Part shown: positions 35,201 through 46,532 of the stretch, one piece after another
Position numbering within the stretch: the first letter of the stretch is position 1
Layout: the number at the start of each line of letters is the position of its first letter
Assembly: GCF_022539665.2 (NCBI RefSeq)
Contig: NC_081340.1
Location: forward strand, 7,935,357 to 7,999,356
DNA length: 64,000 nucleotides
From: Daphnia carinata
Lineage: Eukaryota; Arthropoda; Branchiopoda; Diplostraca; Daphniidae
Reading direction: 5' to 3'
Notes under the pieces: model-generated
Databases searched by the model: none
Told to the model about the DNA's origin: nothing
The model's input: only the letters and a program-made list of their open reading frames with translations
Program-made: the position numbers and the translations under genes

Positions 35201-38024
35201 CTTTCCTCAAAAAAGAAGAGTCCAAATGCAAGGCTGAACGCTACCGGCAATACAATGGATTATGCAACAACCTGGAACATCCCTACTGGGGAGCCGCACT
35301 GACCGCTTTTCGCCGCATGATTCCGGCCGACTACGCCGACGGTATGTATACCCATCCCCTTGCTTTTTTTTTTTTTTTATCCATCCGAAAACAATTCAAC
35401 ACGTTCCCCAGACGAATCCCTCCCCCCCCCCCCCCAACACTTTGCGCTCTTCGCAAATCTAATAAATATCGATAACAAACAAAAACGCAAAAGGTATCAG
35501 CCAGCCGCGCGGTTCGGCCAAAGGCAAAGATCTGCCGACAACGCGGCACATTTCAGCTGTCCATCATCACGACATGGGCTACCACGATCACGCCGTCACC
35601 GTCTTCCTCATTTCGTGGGGTCAGGCCATCGATCACGACATGACATTTACGGCCGATACCAAAGGTGAGTTGCGTTTCTTTATTGAGCCAGAAAGTTTGC
35701 TTTCAAGACGCTTGTTTGTTTTGTTTTTTAATAATAATAATTAAAAAAAAAAAACAGATCCTGTGACGGATACTGATCCGCTGTGTTGCGACGTCCCGGA
35801 GAACAAGCGGAATGAGGAATGCTACCCAGTCGAAATCCCGGCCAAAGATCCTTTCTACGCCCTGTTCCGCCGCCGTTGCATGGAATTCGTACGCTCCGCT
35901 TCGTCTCTGAAAGGCGAATGCAAATTAGGTTGGTTTTACCTTTGATTTTTTTTTTTTTGTTCTCTATTTTTAGGGACACGCTACCGGGTTTTTTAGGGGA
36001 CATGAACAAGTAGTTGGTTGCGTCACGTGGGGAAAGTAGAAACAAATACGACGCACGTGAGTGTCGGTATCGATTGTGGACGCTGATTAACGTGATTAAC
36101 GCTGATAAAAACAAAATTTGCATAAAAAATTGGCAATGGGAAATCAGTTAAAGTCAAAATGCCTTAAAAAAAAAACCCAATTTGCAGGTCCTCGTTCGCA
36201 TTTGAATTTGATTTCGAGTGTTTTGGACGCCAATTGGGTTTACGGATCGGATAAGGAGACGGCCGACATGTTGAGAACGTTCAAGGGTGGCCTACTGAAA
36301 AGCGCGGCCATCTTCCGCGAGCACGGACTCAAGGACCTGCTGCCGCTCAAGGTAGACAATCCAGACGACGGATGCATCCGGGCCACTCCAGACACCTACT
36401 GCTTCATGGCCGGTATATTGGCAAAGCAAAAATAGTTCGTCTTCTATCGCACCATTTTTATTTGATTTCAAAAAATGAAATGAAAATCACAAACCTGATC
36501 ACAACAGGCGACCCACGCGTCAATGAACAATTGGTCCTCTCCGTCACGCACACGCTCCTCATGCGTGAACACAACCGCATCGCACAAGAACTGTCGACTA
36601 TCAATCCGCACTGGGACGATGAAATCATCTACCAGGTAGACGCAAACTCCAAAAACAAAATTAACTTTGCTGATCTTTTGTTTTTCTCCTTGCCCATTAA
36701 ATCAAATTCAAACGAAAAAAAAAAAAACAAACAAAAAAACAAAAGGAAACACGTCACATCATGGCAGCTTTGATCCAGCAAATCACGTACAACGAATTCC
36801 TGCCGATGGTGTTGGGCAAAGATTTGATGGAATCGAACCGTTTGATTTTGGAACGCGACGGATTCTGGGACGGATACGACGACAAAGTCGATCCTTCCCT
36901 ACCGGCCTCTTTCGGCGCTGCCGCTTTCCGTTTCGGACACTCGCTCCTGCCGTCGGCCGTCGAGCGCTGGAGCGTCAACCACAAGTACATCGCCGCCCAG
37001 CGACTCAGCCAAATGTTGCGCCAGCCCTACGACTTGTACAAAGGCGGATACTGCGACCAGTACGTCAGCGGCCTCATGAACCAAGTCTCGCAGGCCATGG
37101 ACGGCTCCATGTCGCAAGAAGTCACCAACCATCTGTTCCAGGATTCGGGCAAGAACTGGGGACTCGATTTGGCCGCTCTCAACATGCAACGAGGCAGAGA
37201 TCACGGCCTGCCGTCTTACAACGCTTTCAGAGAGTAAGTTGAACGTCTAACGATCCATTGAATTTAAAATTGAACTCTTCTTTCATTTAAAAAAACAAAA
37301 ATAGGCACTGCGGACTGAAACGAGCAAACAGTTGGAGAGACTTGTCGGATGCTTTTACGAACGATACGTTGAAACATTTCACTTCGATTTACGATTCGCC
37401 AGACGACATCGATTTGTGGTCGGCCGGTATCTCCGAGCGTCCATTGCCCGGCAGCATGGTCGGCCCAGTTTTCGGTTGCATTATGGGACAAACCTTTAGA
37501 GATTTACGAGCCGGCGATCGATTCTGGCACGAAAATCCCAAGCAACCCAGTTCATTTACCCTCGGTGAGTTATTTTAAAAAGAAAAAAAAAAAAAAAAAA
37601 GGATTTGATGGCAACAATCAGATTGACATGACCTTTTGGTATTTAGAACAATTGCAAGAAATCCGCAAAGTAAGACTGGCCCGCATCGTTTGCGACAACA
37701 GCGACAACATCGAAAGCGCCCAAGTTTACGTCATGGTCTTGCCCGACCCCGAAATGTAATCTTCTATTTCTTTCTTTTTGAAAAGCTTAAGTCTAATAAT
37801 AATTGGTTTGTGACTTACGTAGCAATCCTCGAGTGTCGTGCAAGAGCTCCGTCCTACCGCGGATGGATCTGAGCAAGTGGAAGGACAAAGAAAGCAAATA
37901 CCCGACGGCAGCTCAGCCTCCGGTTGGCCGTCCCCCGCATCATCGTCCGGATTACAACAGGAGACCGCCACCACCTCCGCCGGGACATCACCTCGGATAC
38001 CGTCCATACGAATCTGATCCATAA
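32263..38024 (+). CDS. secreted animal heme peroxidase (peroxinectin/chorion-peroxidase type)
   Basis: Exons 32263-32273, 34364-34588, 34666-34839, 34972-35029, 35176-35341, 35494-35664, 35758-35928, 36188-36412, 36508-36635, 36746-37233, 37305-37564, 37647-37755, 37823-38024; 795 residues. The first coding exon is only 11 nt; joining it creates a textbook signal peptide ([19 protein letters not shown] then VVRSQYP). A Pro/His-rich propeptide follows, then the peroxidase domain: distal site WGQAIDHD (Gln255, Asp258, His259), catalytic Arg404 and heme-linking Glu407 in [18 protein letters not shown], proximal His508 in AFRFGHSLL, and [11 protein letters not shown]. Residues are assigned by comparison with myeloperoxidase; Met243 there is Gln here, as in lactoperoxidase. 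The tail is Pro/His-rich. It would use hydrogen peroxide outside the cell in cuticle or eggshell cross-linking or immunity; the exact role is not visible. The first exon is inferred and less certain than the rest. Confidence 0.93.
32274..34363 (+). other. long first intron of the peroxidase gene
   Basis: 2.1 kb, GTAAAA..TTCTAG, far longer than the other introns (70-260 bp). A/T-rich with many homopolymers. It holds an 11-bp perfect stem (33296-33306 with 33310-33320, loop AAA). Its open frames are not supported. Confidence 0.5.
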
Positions 38025-41000
38025 ACTGCGAGGAGGAAAAAAAAAAACAAACAAGAAAAAACCCCCAAAAACATCAAAAATACGATAGGAAAAGATTTTA
38101 TTTTAACTTAAATTTATTTAAAATTATATATTAATGAACAATATCGACCTCTATTCTTCAACAAACGAAAAACATAAGAAGGAAAACATATTATTTAGCC
38201 TTAAATGATGCACAACTTGAAATCAAATTCATGCAAAGCGTTGCGCAATCTCCTGAGCGCGCAGAGAAATTCACGAACGAAGCAATTTGTGCGTAAACTA
38301 AAATTGAATGATGCCTTCGAACAACGTTTTTTTGGTCTCTTCCGATGTAGTTTGATGCAAAACGAAAAATGAATCGCTGCACAAATTTTCTCCTTGCACT
38401 TGTCTGTCTCCCACTTCCCTATTCGTGGCTGTGAAACATGTACGAAAATCCCCCTCAAACAAATAAAAAAAGAATTGCGAATGGATGCGCTGCGTTGATT
38501 ATTCACACAATCTGTCCGTAATTGTATGCAGCGCAATCACGCCGAGTGTTGCGATCGATCGTTTTCATCAGCGTTAGTTTTCCCGAAAAAAAAAAATAAA
38601 TGAAATCAAAAGTGATTTAGTATTTTACAACTAAAATCGAATATGCAAATGAAAATGGCAAGAATTTGAAAAAAAAAAATAATGTTTTCATTGTAAGCCA
38701 TCAGAATATTTTTAGCCTTCGAAATTGAGTTAGGCCCCCCCAAAAATTGGTGATTGAAAATGAATTATCGATCAGTATCGACTACGTTTGTATACCATAG
38801 TCAAATATTAAAGTAATGCCAATCGATCATTCGTTCGCATCTGCAACAAATATGTTATCCGAATCGACAATTCTTTGAACTCGAACTGCAGAACCGACAC
38901 AATTTCCAAATCCCAACGCACTCGTCGAAATTGAGAGGTGAAAATGAAAAGAGAAATGCACGTACCCAATAAACACGTTAACCCAAACAAGAAGAGCATC
39001 GCTTTTCATCATGTTATCTTACGTACACCTGAACATAAGTGCAACAACATTTCATTTTGGTAACCGAATTTGCGTCTACAATGTCCCCATCAACGCGCAT
39101 CGCCCAGCAGAAGGTCCGGATGGGATTTCGAGTCTGGTAACAAACTTCATTTGTATAGCACTATATCGCATGACTATTATGCACGAGTATAGATGAATAT
39201 AGAGACCAATTATGCGATGTGCGCGATAAAAAAAGAGGGTGAATAACAACAGCAAAAAAAAAAAAAAGGAGCACTTTCGGCTGGAATACGGAAATCGAAC
39301 CTTCTGAATAAAGCTGATTACTCTGCAAGAGACAAATCACTTTTGGACAACCCGTTGCTTTCCATTTCATTAAGGAATAACAAAATGAACGACAACGGAA
39401 AACAATGGCGATGGACAGTGCGTGAATGTCTGTGGAACGCGTCAGTATAAAAATAGAGGACGGACAGAGAGACGGACGTCAAATTCGTTTCGTTATCCGA
39501 GCCGATTTCAACGTTCTCATTTCAGGTAAAAACATGTTGAATTTCTTTTTTTCTTCTAAACATCGATTCTTGTATATTAACGCTTATCTTCACTTCCTTA
39601 TTACGTGACTCTTTCCCGCTCAACGCAGGTTTCTTTTTTCCTAACACAAACAAAAAAACAAACAAAAAACAACAGGACCTCCCTCCCCAAAAAGAGCGAA
39701 TCTGTGACGTGCATTGCCAAGGTTGTCTATTTTTTTTTCTTTTTTTCGTTCTTGCCTTTCAACCTGTCCCGACCATTTAAGGTGCGTGTTGGCTTCTCAC
39801 CGCAAGCACCTCACTGAATCAGGAAATGGTTGCAACAAGAAAAAACAAAACAAACAACGTTGAACGTTTGAATTTAACAAGCCAATGACGTTATTCAGGT
39901 GACAGCCAACTTGACTCGTCTCATGTTTTTAAAAGCACAAACAGCTGTTTACTAATTTGTCAAAAGAAAAAAAAGTTAAACGAATAGATGGTATCACCTG
40001 TTGTGTAAATGCACCTGTATGCAGATATCGTTTTCTTGAAAAGGATAGTGGAAGTATAGCAAGACAAAAAAAAAAAAAAAAAAAAAAAGGAAAAGGTGAA
40101 AAACCTTTGGACAAGGTCGCTAAAGGCCGGCCCAGAACCGGACGAGTGGCTTGCGCTGTGCAACTGGGAATTCGGGAAAGAACACGGAAACGCAAAGGGG
40201 AGAGATGAAATCAATGAAGGCCATATGGCAATTGTTTTTAGCCGGCGTTTTGGGCCAATCCCCATTTACTAATGGCTTCAATGTTTTCTTTTTTTTTTTT
40301 CTTCCTTTTCTTAATAATGTTAAGACCCTCCTTTCCCTTTTATTCTTTGATTTCTCGCACGATTGGTCCGCTATTTTATTCCATATTTTTTTAAAGAATA
40401 ACCTTGACGTTAGTGTTGCCATTGGTGAGATTTCGGCGTAACTGTCGCACCTGACGAAAGAGAGCGACAAATATCTGGCGATCCCTTTGTTTTCCCATTA
40501 AAACAAAACAAAACTATTCACCTTGAATAGCGGAATGGAAAAACAAACAAAACAAGTGACCATACAGAAACTACTAGAGTCGAATCGCATTCATCCAGCC
40601 AAAGAAAAAGGGGGAGGGCGATGGCGGAAGAAGGAAGTCGGTTAGGATAGTCGTCTACACGGCAGTTTGCCACTGTAATGCGCAAATTGAAAAAGACTCG
40701 ATCGCCTGCAGCATCGCTTTTACAGTGGAACGAGGAATAAGAAGGGAAAAAATTGAATTCGTTTGTAAACGCGAATCAAAACGCGAGCACCTTTTAAGGT
40801 GACCCATTCATTATAATGTTTTCTTCAGAATCTGACGGGCACCATACGGAAAGGATTGCGGAAGCGCACGGCTTTTTAAATGATTTGTTCTTTAAAAAAC
40901 CAAAGAATCACGAATGTATAGACAAGAAGGGACGAGCTCGCCCACCTCGAGATGACTTCTCGTTGCTCTTTGCTTCGTGGCAGACCAACAGCACGCGATT

Positions 41001-41205
41001 GTGGATGGATATGGTGTGCGTACCCTTATCTTGTCTCTATAGTGTTGGCACTACCACGTCATGCCAAATGAGATGGTGGATAGTCCTATATCTGCTACCT
41101 CTCTCTCTCTTTTCACGAGAGAACAGCATTCACGTTTTCTTGTTCCTGTTTCTTTGCTCCATTATGGGTTGGGTATTTTTCCTTTTTTTTTTTTTTGAGC
41201 TTCAT
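38025..41205. other. intergenic region between peroxidase and eclosion hormone
   Basis: The first part is peroxidase 3'UTR. A TATAAAAATAG string lies at 39446, preceded by TCAGT, with an exon-like segment ending CAG before GTAAAA at about 39527; this may be an upstream non-coding exon of the eclosion-hormone gene or chance. The frame at 40816-41235 ends in low-complexity phenylalanine runs and is not supported. Confidence 0.4.
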
Positions 41206-41234
41206 ATAAAACCAACCCATACGCCAATCAGTTG
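41206..41234 (+). promoter_or_regulatory. TATA box and initiator of the eclosion hormone gene
   Basis: TATAAAA at 41206-41212 and the arthropod initiator TCAGTT at 41229-41234, 25 bases from the TATA start to the initiator A: a good core-promoter spacing. The non-coding first exon would run to the donor GTGAGT at 41434 and join the acceptor ending at 41951. Confidence 0.65.
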
Positions 41235-41983
41235 AAACAGTTGAATCCCGTCATCAGTTTGTGTTTGTTCCAGACTTCCTTTCTCTCTTATTATTGTCTC
41301 TCTTCGATTTTTTTCGTCATCACTTCACTTGGGTTAGTCCCAAGTCCATCAACTCTCGAGTGAACAAAGTTTAATCCGAGCGTCTTCAAAGTGGGATCCC
41401 TCTTTATTAATCGACGAATCCAAACGACAACAGGTGAGTGTCGCACTTTTGACGTGCCCAAGCAACTACCCCCCCCCCCCCTTCCTCAATATGAGAATCA
41501 AAGTTTTGCCAAACTCATAAACTTGACATCGAGAACTGTCCAAAAAATAAGTCACAACAAGTCAACGCTGTTTACAGAGAGAAACGCAATAACTCGGTGT
41601 TCTTGACCGTTCGTATCTTTCATCATTACAACGATGTAGACTGTTGGCGGGCCTCTCCACTCGGTCATCAAATAGGGCTTGTATAACGTATCGATCCGAG
41701 TGGCACGCAGTTTCTGGATGTTAGGCCCGTCGCCGATACGTGCGTAATAACATGTACACGAAGTTTGATAGCGCGTCTGGAACCTGTTTTCTGCACGTGA
41801 CTAACGTTCACACTGGACGTGCATTTCATCAAGATAGACCGCATTTGGGCTTTCAAATCGATTGTTACTGGGCTGCTATTTCCGTCTTTTTTTTTTTTAA
41901 AGAAATATCATAAATGAACGGTTTCGATCTTCTTTTTGTGTGTGTTGACAGATTTCGATTCGCCAGCACGATCATCAAGTAAA

Positions 41984-42298
41984 ATGAACAGCACGACAAG
42001 CCGAGCAGTAAACATCAGCACTCGGCCGCAACAATGGGCCATCACTTACGGCAGCCAGAAAAGGTCCACCATGGCCATCATGACATTGTTGATTTGGCTC
42101 TTGCTGACGTTCGACTTCGCCGAGCCGGCCGACACTCTCTACCTGTGCATGAAGAACTGCGAACAATGCAAGAGCATGTACGGAGCCTACTTCGAAGGCG
42201 ACTTGTGCGCTAAAAGCTGCTTCAGGCTCAAAGGCGCCTTCATCCCCGATTGCATCGACGTCGCCTCCATCGGGCCGTTCCTCAACAAAAACGAATGA
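41984..42298 (+). CDS. EH: eclosion hormone precursor
   Basis: The mature peptide carries the family signature LCMKNCEQCKSMYGAYFEG, then CAKSCFRLKG and IPDCIDVASIGPFLNK, with the six cysteines of three disulfides. Two starts are possible: 41984 (104 residues) or 42071, which has an excellent Kozak context (CACCATGG) and opens directly onto the signal peptide (MAIMTLLIWLLLTFDFAEPA), giving 75 residues; I favour 42071 as the functional start. The coding exon follows an acceptor at 41951, so the 5'UTR is spliced. Eclosion hormone is a neurosecretory peptide that drives ecdysis through a membrane guanylyl cyclase in insects; presence in a crustacean fits moulting control. A divergent paralogue lies tail to tail at 42746-43554. 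Confidence 0.93.
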   Translation: MNSTTSRAVNISTRPQQWAITYGSQKRSTMAIMTLLIWLLLTFDFAEPADTLYLCMKNCEQCKSMYGAYFEGDLCAKSCFRLKGAFIPDCIDVASIGPFLNKNE

Positions 42299-42553
42299 AG
42301 AAAACAAACTACAACACGAAAACATCAATTTCGCCATCGTAAGACAACATTCCGAAAAACAGCAAGTCGTTTGATTCCAAAGATTGTCTCGCTGTCGCTT
42401 TATTGTTTTAAATGATTTATCACACGCCTGAAATTTGCGTTACATTTGCCTTTTATCATATTGTGTGTGTGTGTGTGGGTGCGCGCGCGTCACGTTTTCG
42501 CCTCTCTTTTGTTTGACGACGATTTCTGTATTATGCGATCGTCTTCTACGTAC

Positions 42554-42569
42554 AATAAATGTATTTATT
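42554..42569. terminator. palindromic, bidirectional poly(A) signal
   Basis: AATAAAT, two bases, ATTTATT: a poly(A) hexamer on the plus strand (for the eclosion hormone gene) and its mirror on the minus strand (for the paralogue). It lies 256 nt beyond one stop codon and 177 nt beyond the other. A second minus-strand hexamer (TTTATT on the plus strand) is near 42399. Confidence 0.55.
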
Positions 42570-42745
42570 TCGCAGCAAGTCAAAGACTCGCTCGTCCATT
42601 GTATCTTGTTTTCATTGTGGGAAAATGCGACAATCGAATCGGAAGAAGACAGATATTTTGACAGCAACATCCAGCAAACAAATCAATTGTCACGGAGAGA
42701 AATGCACAGCAGAAAAATAAATAAGTAAAAAGAAATGCCGAGATT

Positions 42746-43554
42746 CTAAACGAAATACCAACGAGGCATCGAAGGAGCGCTGGCCAACGGTTTGCTACCG
42801 TTGATGCGCTTCTTCCACTTGCGATTTTTCAATAATTGATTGTGACCTTTGAATTCAGCGCCAGTTCTGCTACTGTAGTACGTGTTCTGCTGGGCCGCAG
42901 ACGGTTTGCGACCCAAACGGCCTGAGTACGACGGACCTATTAGGGCTTGACTGATGGGCGCCGCATAACCGCCTCCGTCCCCCGTTTGATCGACAAGTAC
43001 CGAATCGTCAATCAACTGCTGGGCTGATGGGCCGTCCGATTGAGGCATCAGCGACAGTTTCAGGAATTGATCCACCGTCTCGGGCTCGTTGCAGTCAGGC
43101 ATCGGTGCCCAGCCACTGCTCATTGCTGATGGCTTGTAGCTGGCCAAGCAGAACTCGGCGCAGCGCTGTCCGTCAAAGTAATCGCCGTACATTTCTTTAC
43201 ACTGACCGCAATTCCTGAACATCAAGGAGGAAAAAAAGAGAAAACTCGAGAGATAAAAGGAAAGAAAGGCCACTGCCGGATAAAAATAGAGAAGAATTAC
43301 ATCATGCAAAGATGGATGTTGCCCAGCGCGATCTTCTTGCCATCACTTCCCTGGCTCGACACCACCACAAAGAAAGAAATCCAAACGGATAAGAAGAAGA
43401 GGATGGACGACTTTTGAACGACGACTGCCTAACTCATCACCAACAACAAATCAAAAGAACGCAGTCAGCAATTGAAAAAAAAAAATTATCAGCATTAAAA
43501 AAAGAAAGAAATTTCTTCTCTCTTTTTTTTTTGTTTGAAATGGAAGCCTACCAT
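42746..43554 (-). CDS. eclosion-hormone-like prohormone with extended C-terminus
   Basis: Minus-strand exons 43554-43552 (the ATG alone), 43428-43301 and 43214-42746; phases join to 199 residues. Signal peptide: MAVVVQKSSILFFLSVWISF then FVVVSSQ. The core LCMMNCGQCKEMYGDYFDG, CAEFC and MPDC keeps all six eclosion-hormone cysteines, but the spacing between the fifth and sixth is 18 residues instead of 10. After the core comes a ~120-residue tail absent from ordinary eclosion hormones, Ser/Gly-rich and then basic, with a KNRKWKKR cluster that would release a C-terminal peptide ending PSMPRWYFV. Family membership is firm; a separate function, receptor and processing are inference. It converges on the typical eclosion hormone gene and shares a poly(A) motif with it. 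Confidence 0.88.
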
Positions 43555-43637
43555 TATGTCCCTCGATTCAAGTTTCGATTTTTTGAAGGATGGACGAATG
43601 ATATCGTCAATTCAAAAAGCAACTCGACACGTATATG

Positions 43638-43670
43638 ACTGACTACAGTTGGTTTGCTGCTCTTTTTATA
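43638..43670 (-). promoter_or_regulatory. TATA box and initiator of the EH-like prohormone gene
   Basis: On the minus strand TATAAAAA (43670-43663), then an initiator TCAGTC (43643-43638) about 27 bases downstream, then the ATG-only first coding exon at 43554. Spacing is ideal. Confidence 0.65.
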
Positions 43671-43679
43671 AGTATCGCC

Positions 43680-46532
43680 TCCTCCCTCTTACGAGACGCA
43701 GCATCCAAACCGAAAGATTACCGCACGTGACAAACGCGCAGAATCTTGCCCTGCAGACCCTCCTCCCCGTCGCTTTCGATGATAAAATAAAAGGTAAATG
43801 TAGCGAAAGAAGATTATCGGACTCATTTGAAGTTTATGTACCAACCGTTTCGTTAAATTTTCGCTTCTTATTGGATAACAATAAAAAACAGAAAGACGGC
43901 CTATCCAGGCCAGTTGGGCAATTTAAATGTCAACATTTAACGCAACGAACATTTTCAAGGAGAGTGCAGTTTAAAATGAATAACCAATCCTATTTGCGGT
44001 ACCCAAAAATAAAAAATGCGGATTAAAAACACGTCTGTGATGACGTCTACGTGAAGGAAGGACCTTCTTTTTGCCTGCCAACGAATCCGATTGCTTCTCC
44101 CACATATTCGTCGTTAACTGCCCCATGCACGGTGAAAGTAGTTAGCGCGGGTGAGCAAAAGCAAACAGAAGAAAACACTTGAACTAATCAACCGCAATGA
44201 TGGATGGCAAATGGATAAAAGGAGTTCTTGATTAATAAAGGTAATAAGGCGACTTCCGCAGTTTCCCAGCACACACACACGAGGAAGGAAGGAGCTTTTT
44301 ATCTCTACGTCAATCGGTAGTTGGCTTCTTTATCGATCGGACAAGAGATCAAACGAGGGGATGGAAAATGAGGAAGAATTATGGAGGGAGGAAATGTGGC
44401 AAAAAAGGCGAAACCGTACACTCGATCTAAACATCTGTCGGAACGAAAGCGTGAATACGCAACCACTCTACTTTCAATCTCATTTTACCCGACCAACAGC
44501 TTGGCTCCAAGGGGACCAGATCAACTTCCGATGGGGCACACACTTCAAGAAAATAGAATCCATTCCTCGGCCACTTGTACACGGTATCCAAATGTCAAGT
44601 CGAGTTCCGAAGAATCAACAGATGGACCTAACACGTAAGTATATAGGCAACATAGGACCAGAAACGCGCCTCTCGATCCTGAGTTTCTTTATCAGTGGCA
44701 CTAACCAAATCACATCTTCTTGCAAAGTCGAGTAAACTCAATTTCAAATTCAAAAGGATGCGTAGTCAAGGCAACCGAAAGCCACTTGCTAGGTGGTAAT
44801 AACCATCCAAGTGGAAATTCATAAGTTGATGGGATGATTATAAGATAAAAATTGATTTCCATAACTTCGTGATACGACACTCAAGTGAACAAAAAGTTTT
44901 CTCTGAAAATCAGTTCGACGAGACCAAGACGTTACTCTCTACATGCCTTTCATGAAAACAAAAATGGGGATTTAAAAAAGTAGGTAGACTCAACGTTTCA
45001 CATTTTCAAATGTGCATCCCCACTGCAACAGTAAGTGGAAACTTTTCATGGAAAAGGATAAGAAAAACAAAAGGAAAACATTTAGACACGACACTCGTTG
45101 GAACGATTAAAACACCATGGATACCTCAAGGGATTATTAACAAATAGTTCTGCAACAGTGATACACAGTTGTCACAATTTCTGAAACTCTCTGTTGAATA
45201 TGAAAAAATTTGCCAGCCCCATTTCTTTTGAATGCACTAACATGTAAGCCACAGCAGAATACAGCCTACAGCTGATGAACATGATGAACAAGCTCATTTC
45301 ATTAATGAGTCATGTCTGATAACTTGGCTACTGTGAAAACCATTACTGCCGTAGCAGGTCTAACATTGCAGATTAAAAACTATGGAAAAAGGCAACATGA
45401 GAGACTTACCCTTGTCGTTGAAACAAGTAAAGTCAGCAGGGCTTGGTTCTGTTGCTGGAAACGGAGATCTTGAAAGTTTGGATTAATGTCAGTAATCAGC
45501 ATGGCCACTGAGCAGCAAGCATTTCCTGGCAGCACTTAATTTCCTTATTAAAAAGTTGCTCATTCGTGAAAATTTCACCAGCCCAAACGTCATTCTGGAA
45601 TACGTGGAACTGTTTCGTGGAAACTAGCAATCAGGCGCCAAAAAGTATAGTCAATTCTTGAATTTACAAGAAAATTGTTTTATCAGAGCAGTACCACATG
45701 TTCAATACGAATATATCGTCACATGATGTCACCTAGCAACACTAGTTATTTTTCTGTTATGTAAAAAATATATGTTACTTTTACAATGTTGTTTCGATAA
45801 TCAATCTTCACGAACAATTCGTACTCTCTCATCGAGCAGCCATTCCCACAATCGTACTGCTGAAGTTTATGGCGCCAAGACAATGTTGTATTGTGACAAA
45901 CGACGTTGACAAATTTTTCTTTGATTACTAATCAGGATCTGTTTTATTTTAAATTTTATCTATTTTCTTTTTTAAAACATTATCATCATCTAATTAATTT
46001 AGAATAGCAATAAATATAATAATTCACAGATTTTGTAAACAAGTTAGAAAAACAATGATGCCAGATTTCAATCAAGATATCACTTATCAGCCACCGGTTG
46101 AACATTTTTCTATAATGTAAAACCCAATGCCATTAATGTTCATTATTTTTTTCCCATTTCAATGTGGGATAGCTACTTGTGAACAACAAAGTCACAGATA
46201 TGGAGGAAAAGAAAACTTTAACTAAGTAATAACATCCTTGATCCTTCTGGCTCAGCGACTCGTCATGCAACCTGACGTCTGTAAAATCAAAATGCTGGAT
46301 TTTCCCATCTAATATTTGTTCATGCTAGTAGAGTCGAAGCCGACGTTGGCATCATGAATGTAACCTAACACAATATAGAAACCGTACAAGGAACTGTTAT
46401 GTACTATAAACATAGCATTTCAAGGTCTTCTTCGAGTCCATGGCCATTTTGGCTGACGGCTACAGTTCAAAGTTATCTTTTTACAAACTAAAGACAGACG
46501 TGTTCCAACAACTACGCAGCTTACATTTTACT
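43680..46532. other. intergenic region between the prohormone and kynurenine formamidase genes
   Basis: No gene supported. A frame at 44361-44735 has no recognisable features. On the minus strand a segment near 45485-45412 ends in a good GTAAGT-type donor and could be a non-coding first exon of an unseen transcript. The formamidase promoter must lie in the last ~200 bases; no TATA is seen there. Confidence 0.4.

Noticed and set aside
39446-39530. TATA-like string with an exon-like segment
   Set aside because: The boundary CAG before GTAAAA reads equally well as an acceptor; without a transcript it cannot be assigned to a gene, so it is noted only within the spacer entry.
40816-41235. 139-codon frame upstream of the eclosion hormone promoter
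   Set aside because: Ends in FFLFFFF-type low complexity and runs across the TATA/initiator of the hormone gene.
44361-44735. 124-codon frame between the hormone and formamidase genes
   Set aside because: ATG present, but no resemblance to any family I know and no neighbouring exon with matching phase.
45400-45490. Minus-strand segment with a GTAAGT donor
   Set aside because: No matching downstream coding exon could be found; left as a possible non-coding exon only.
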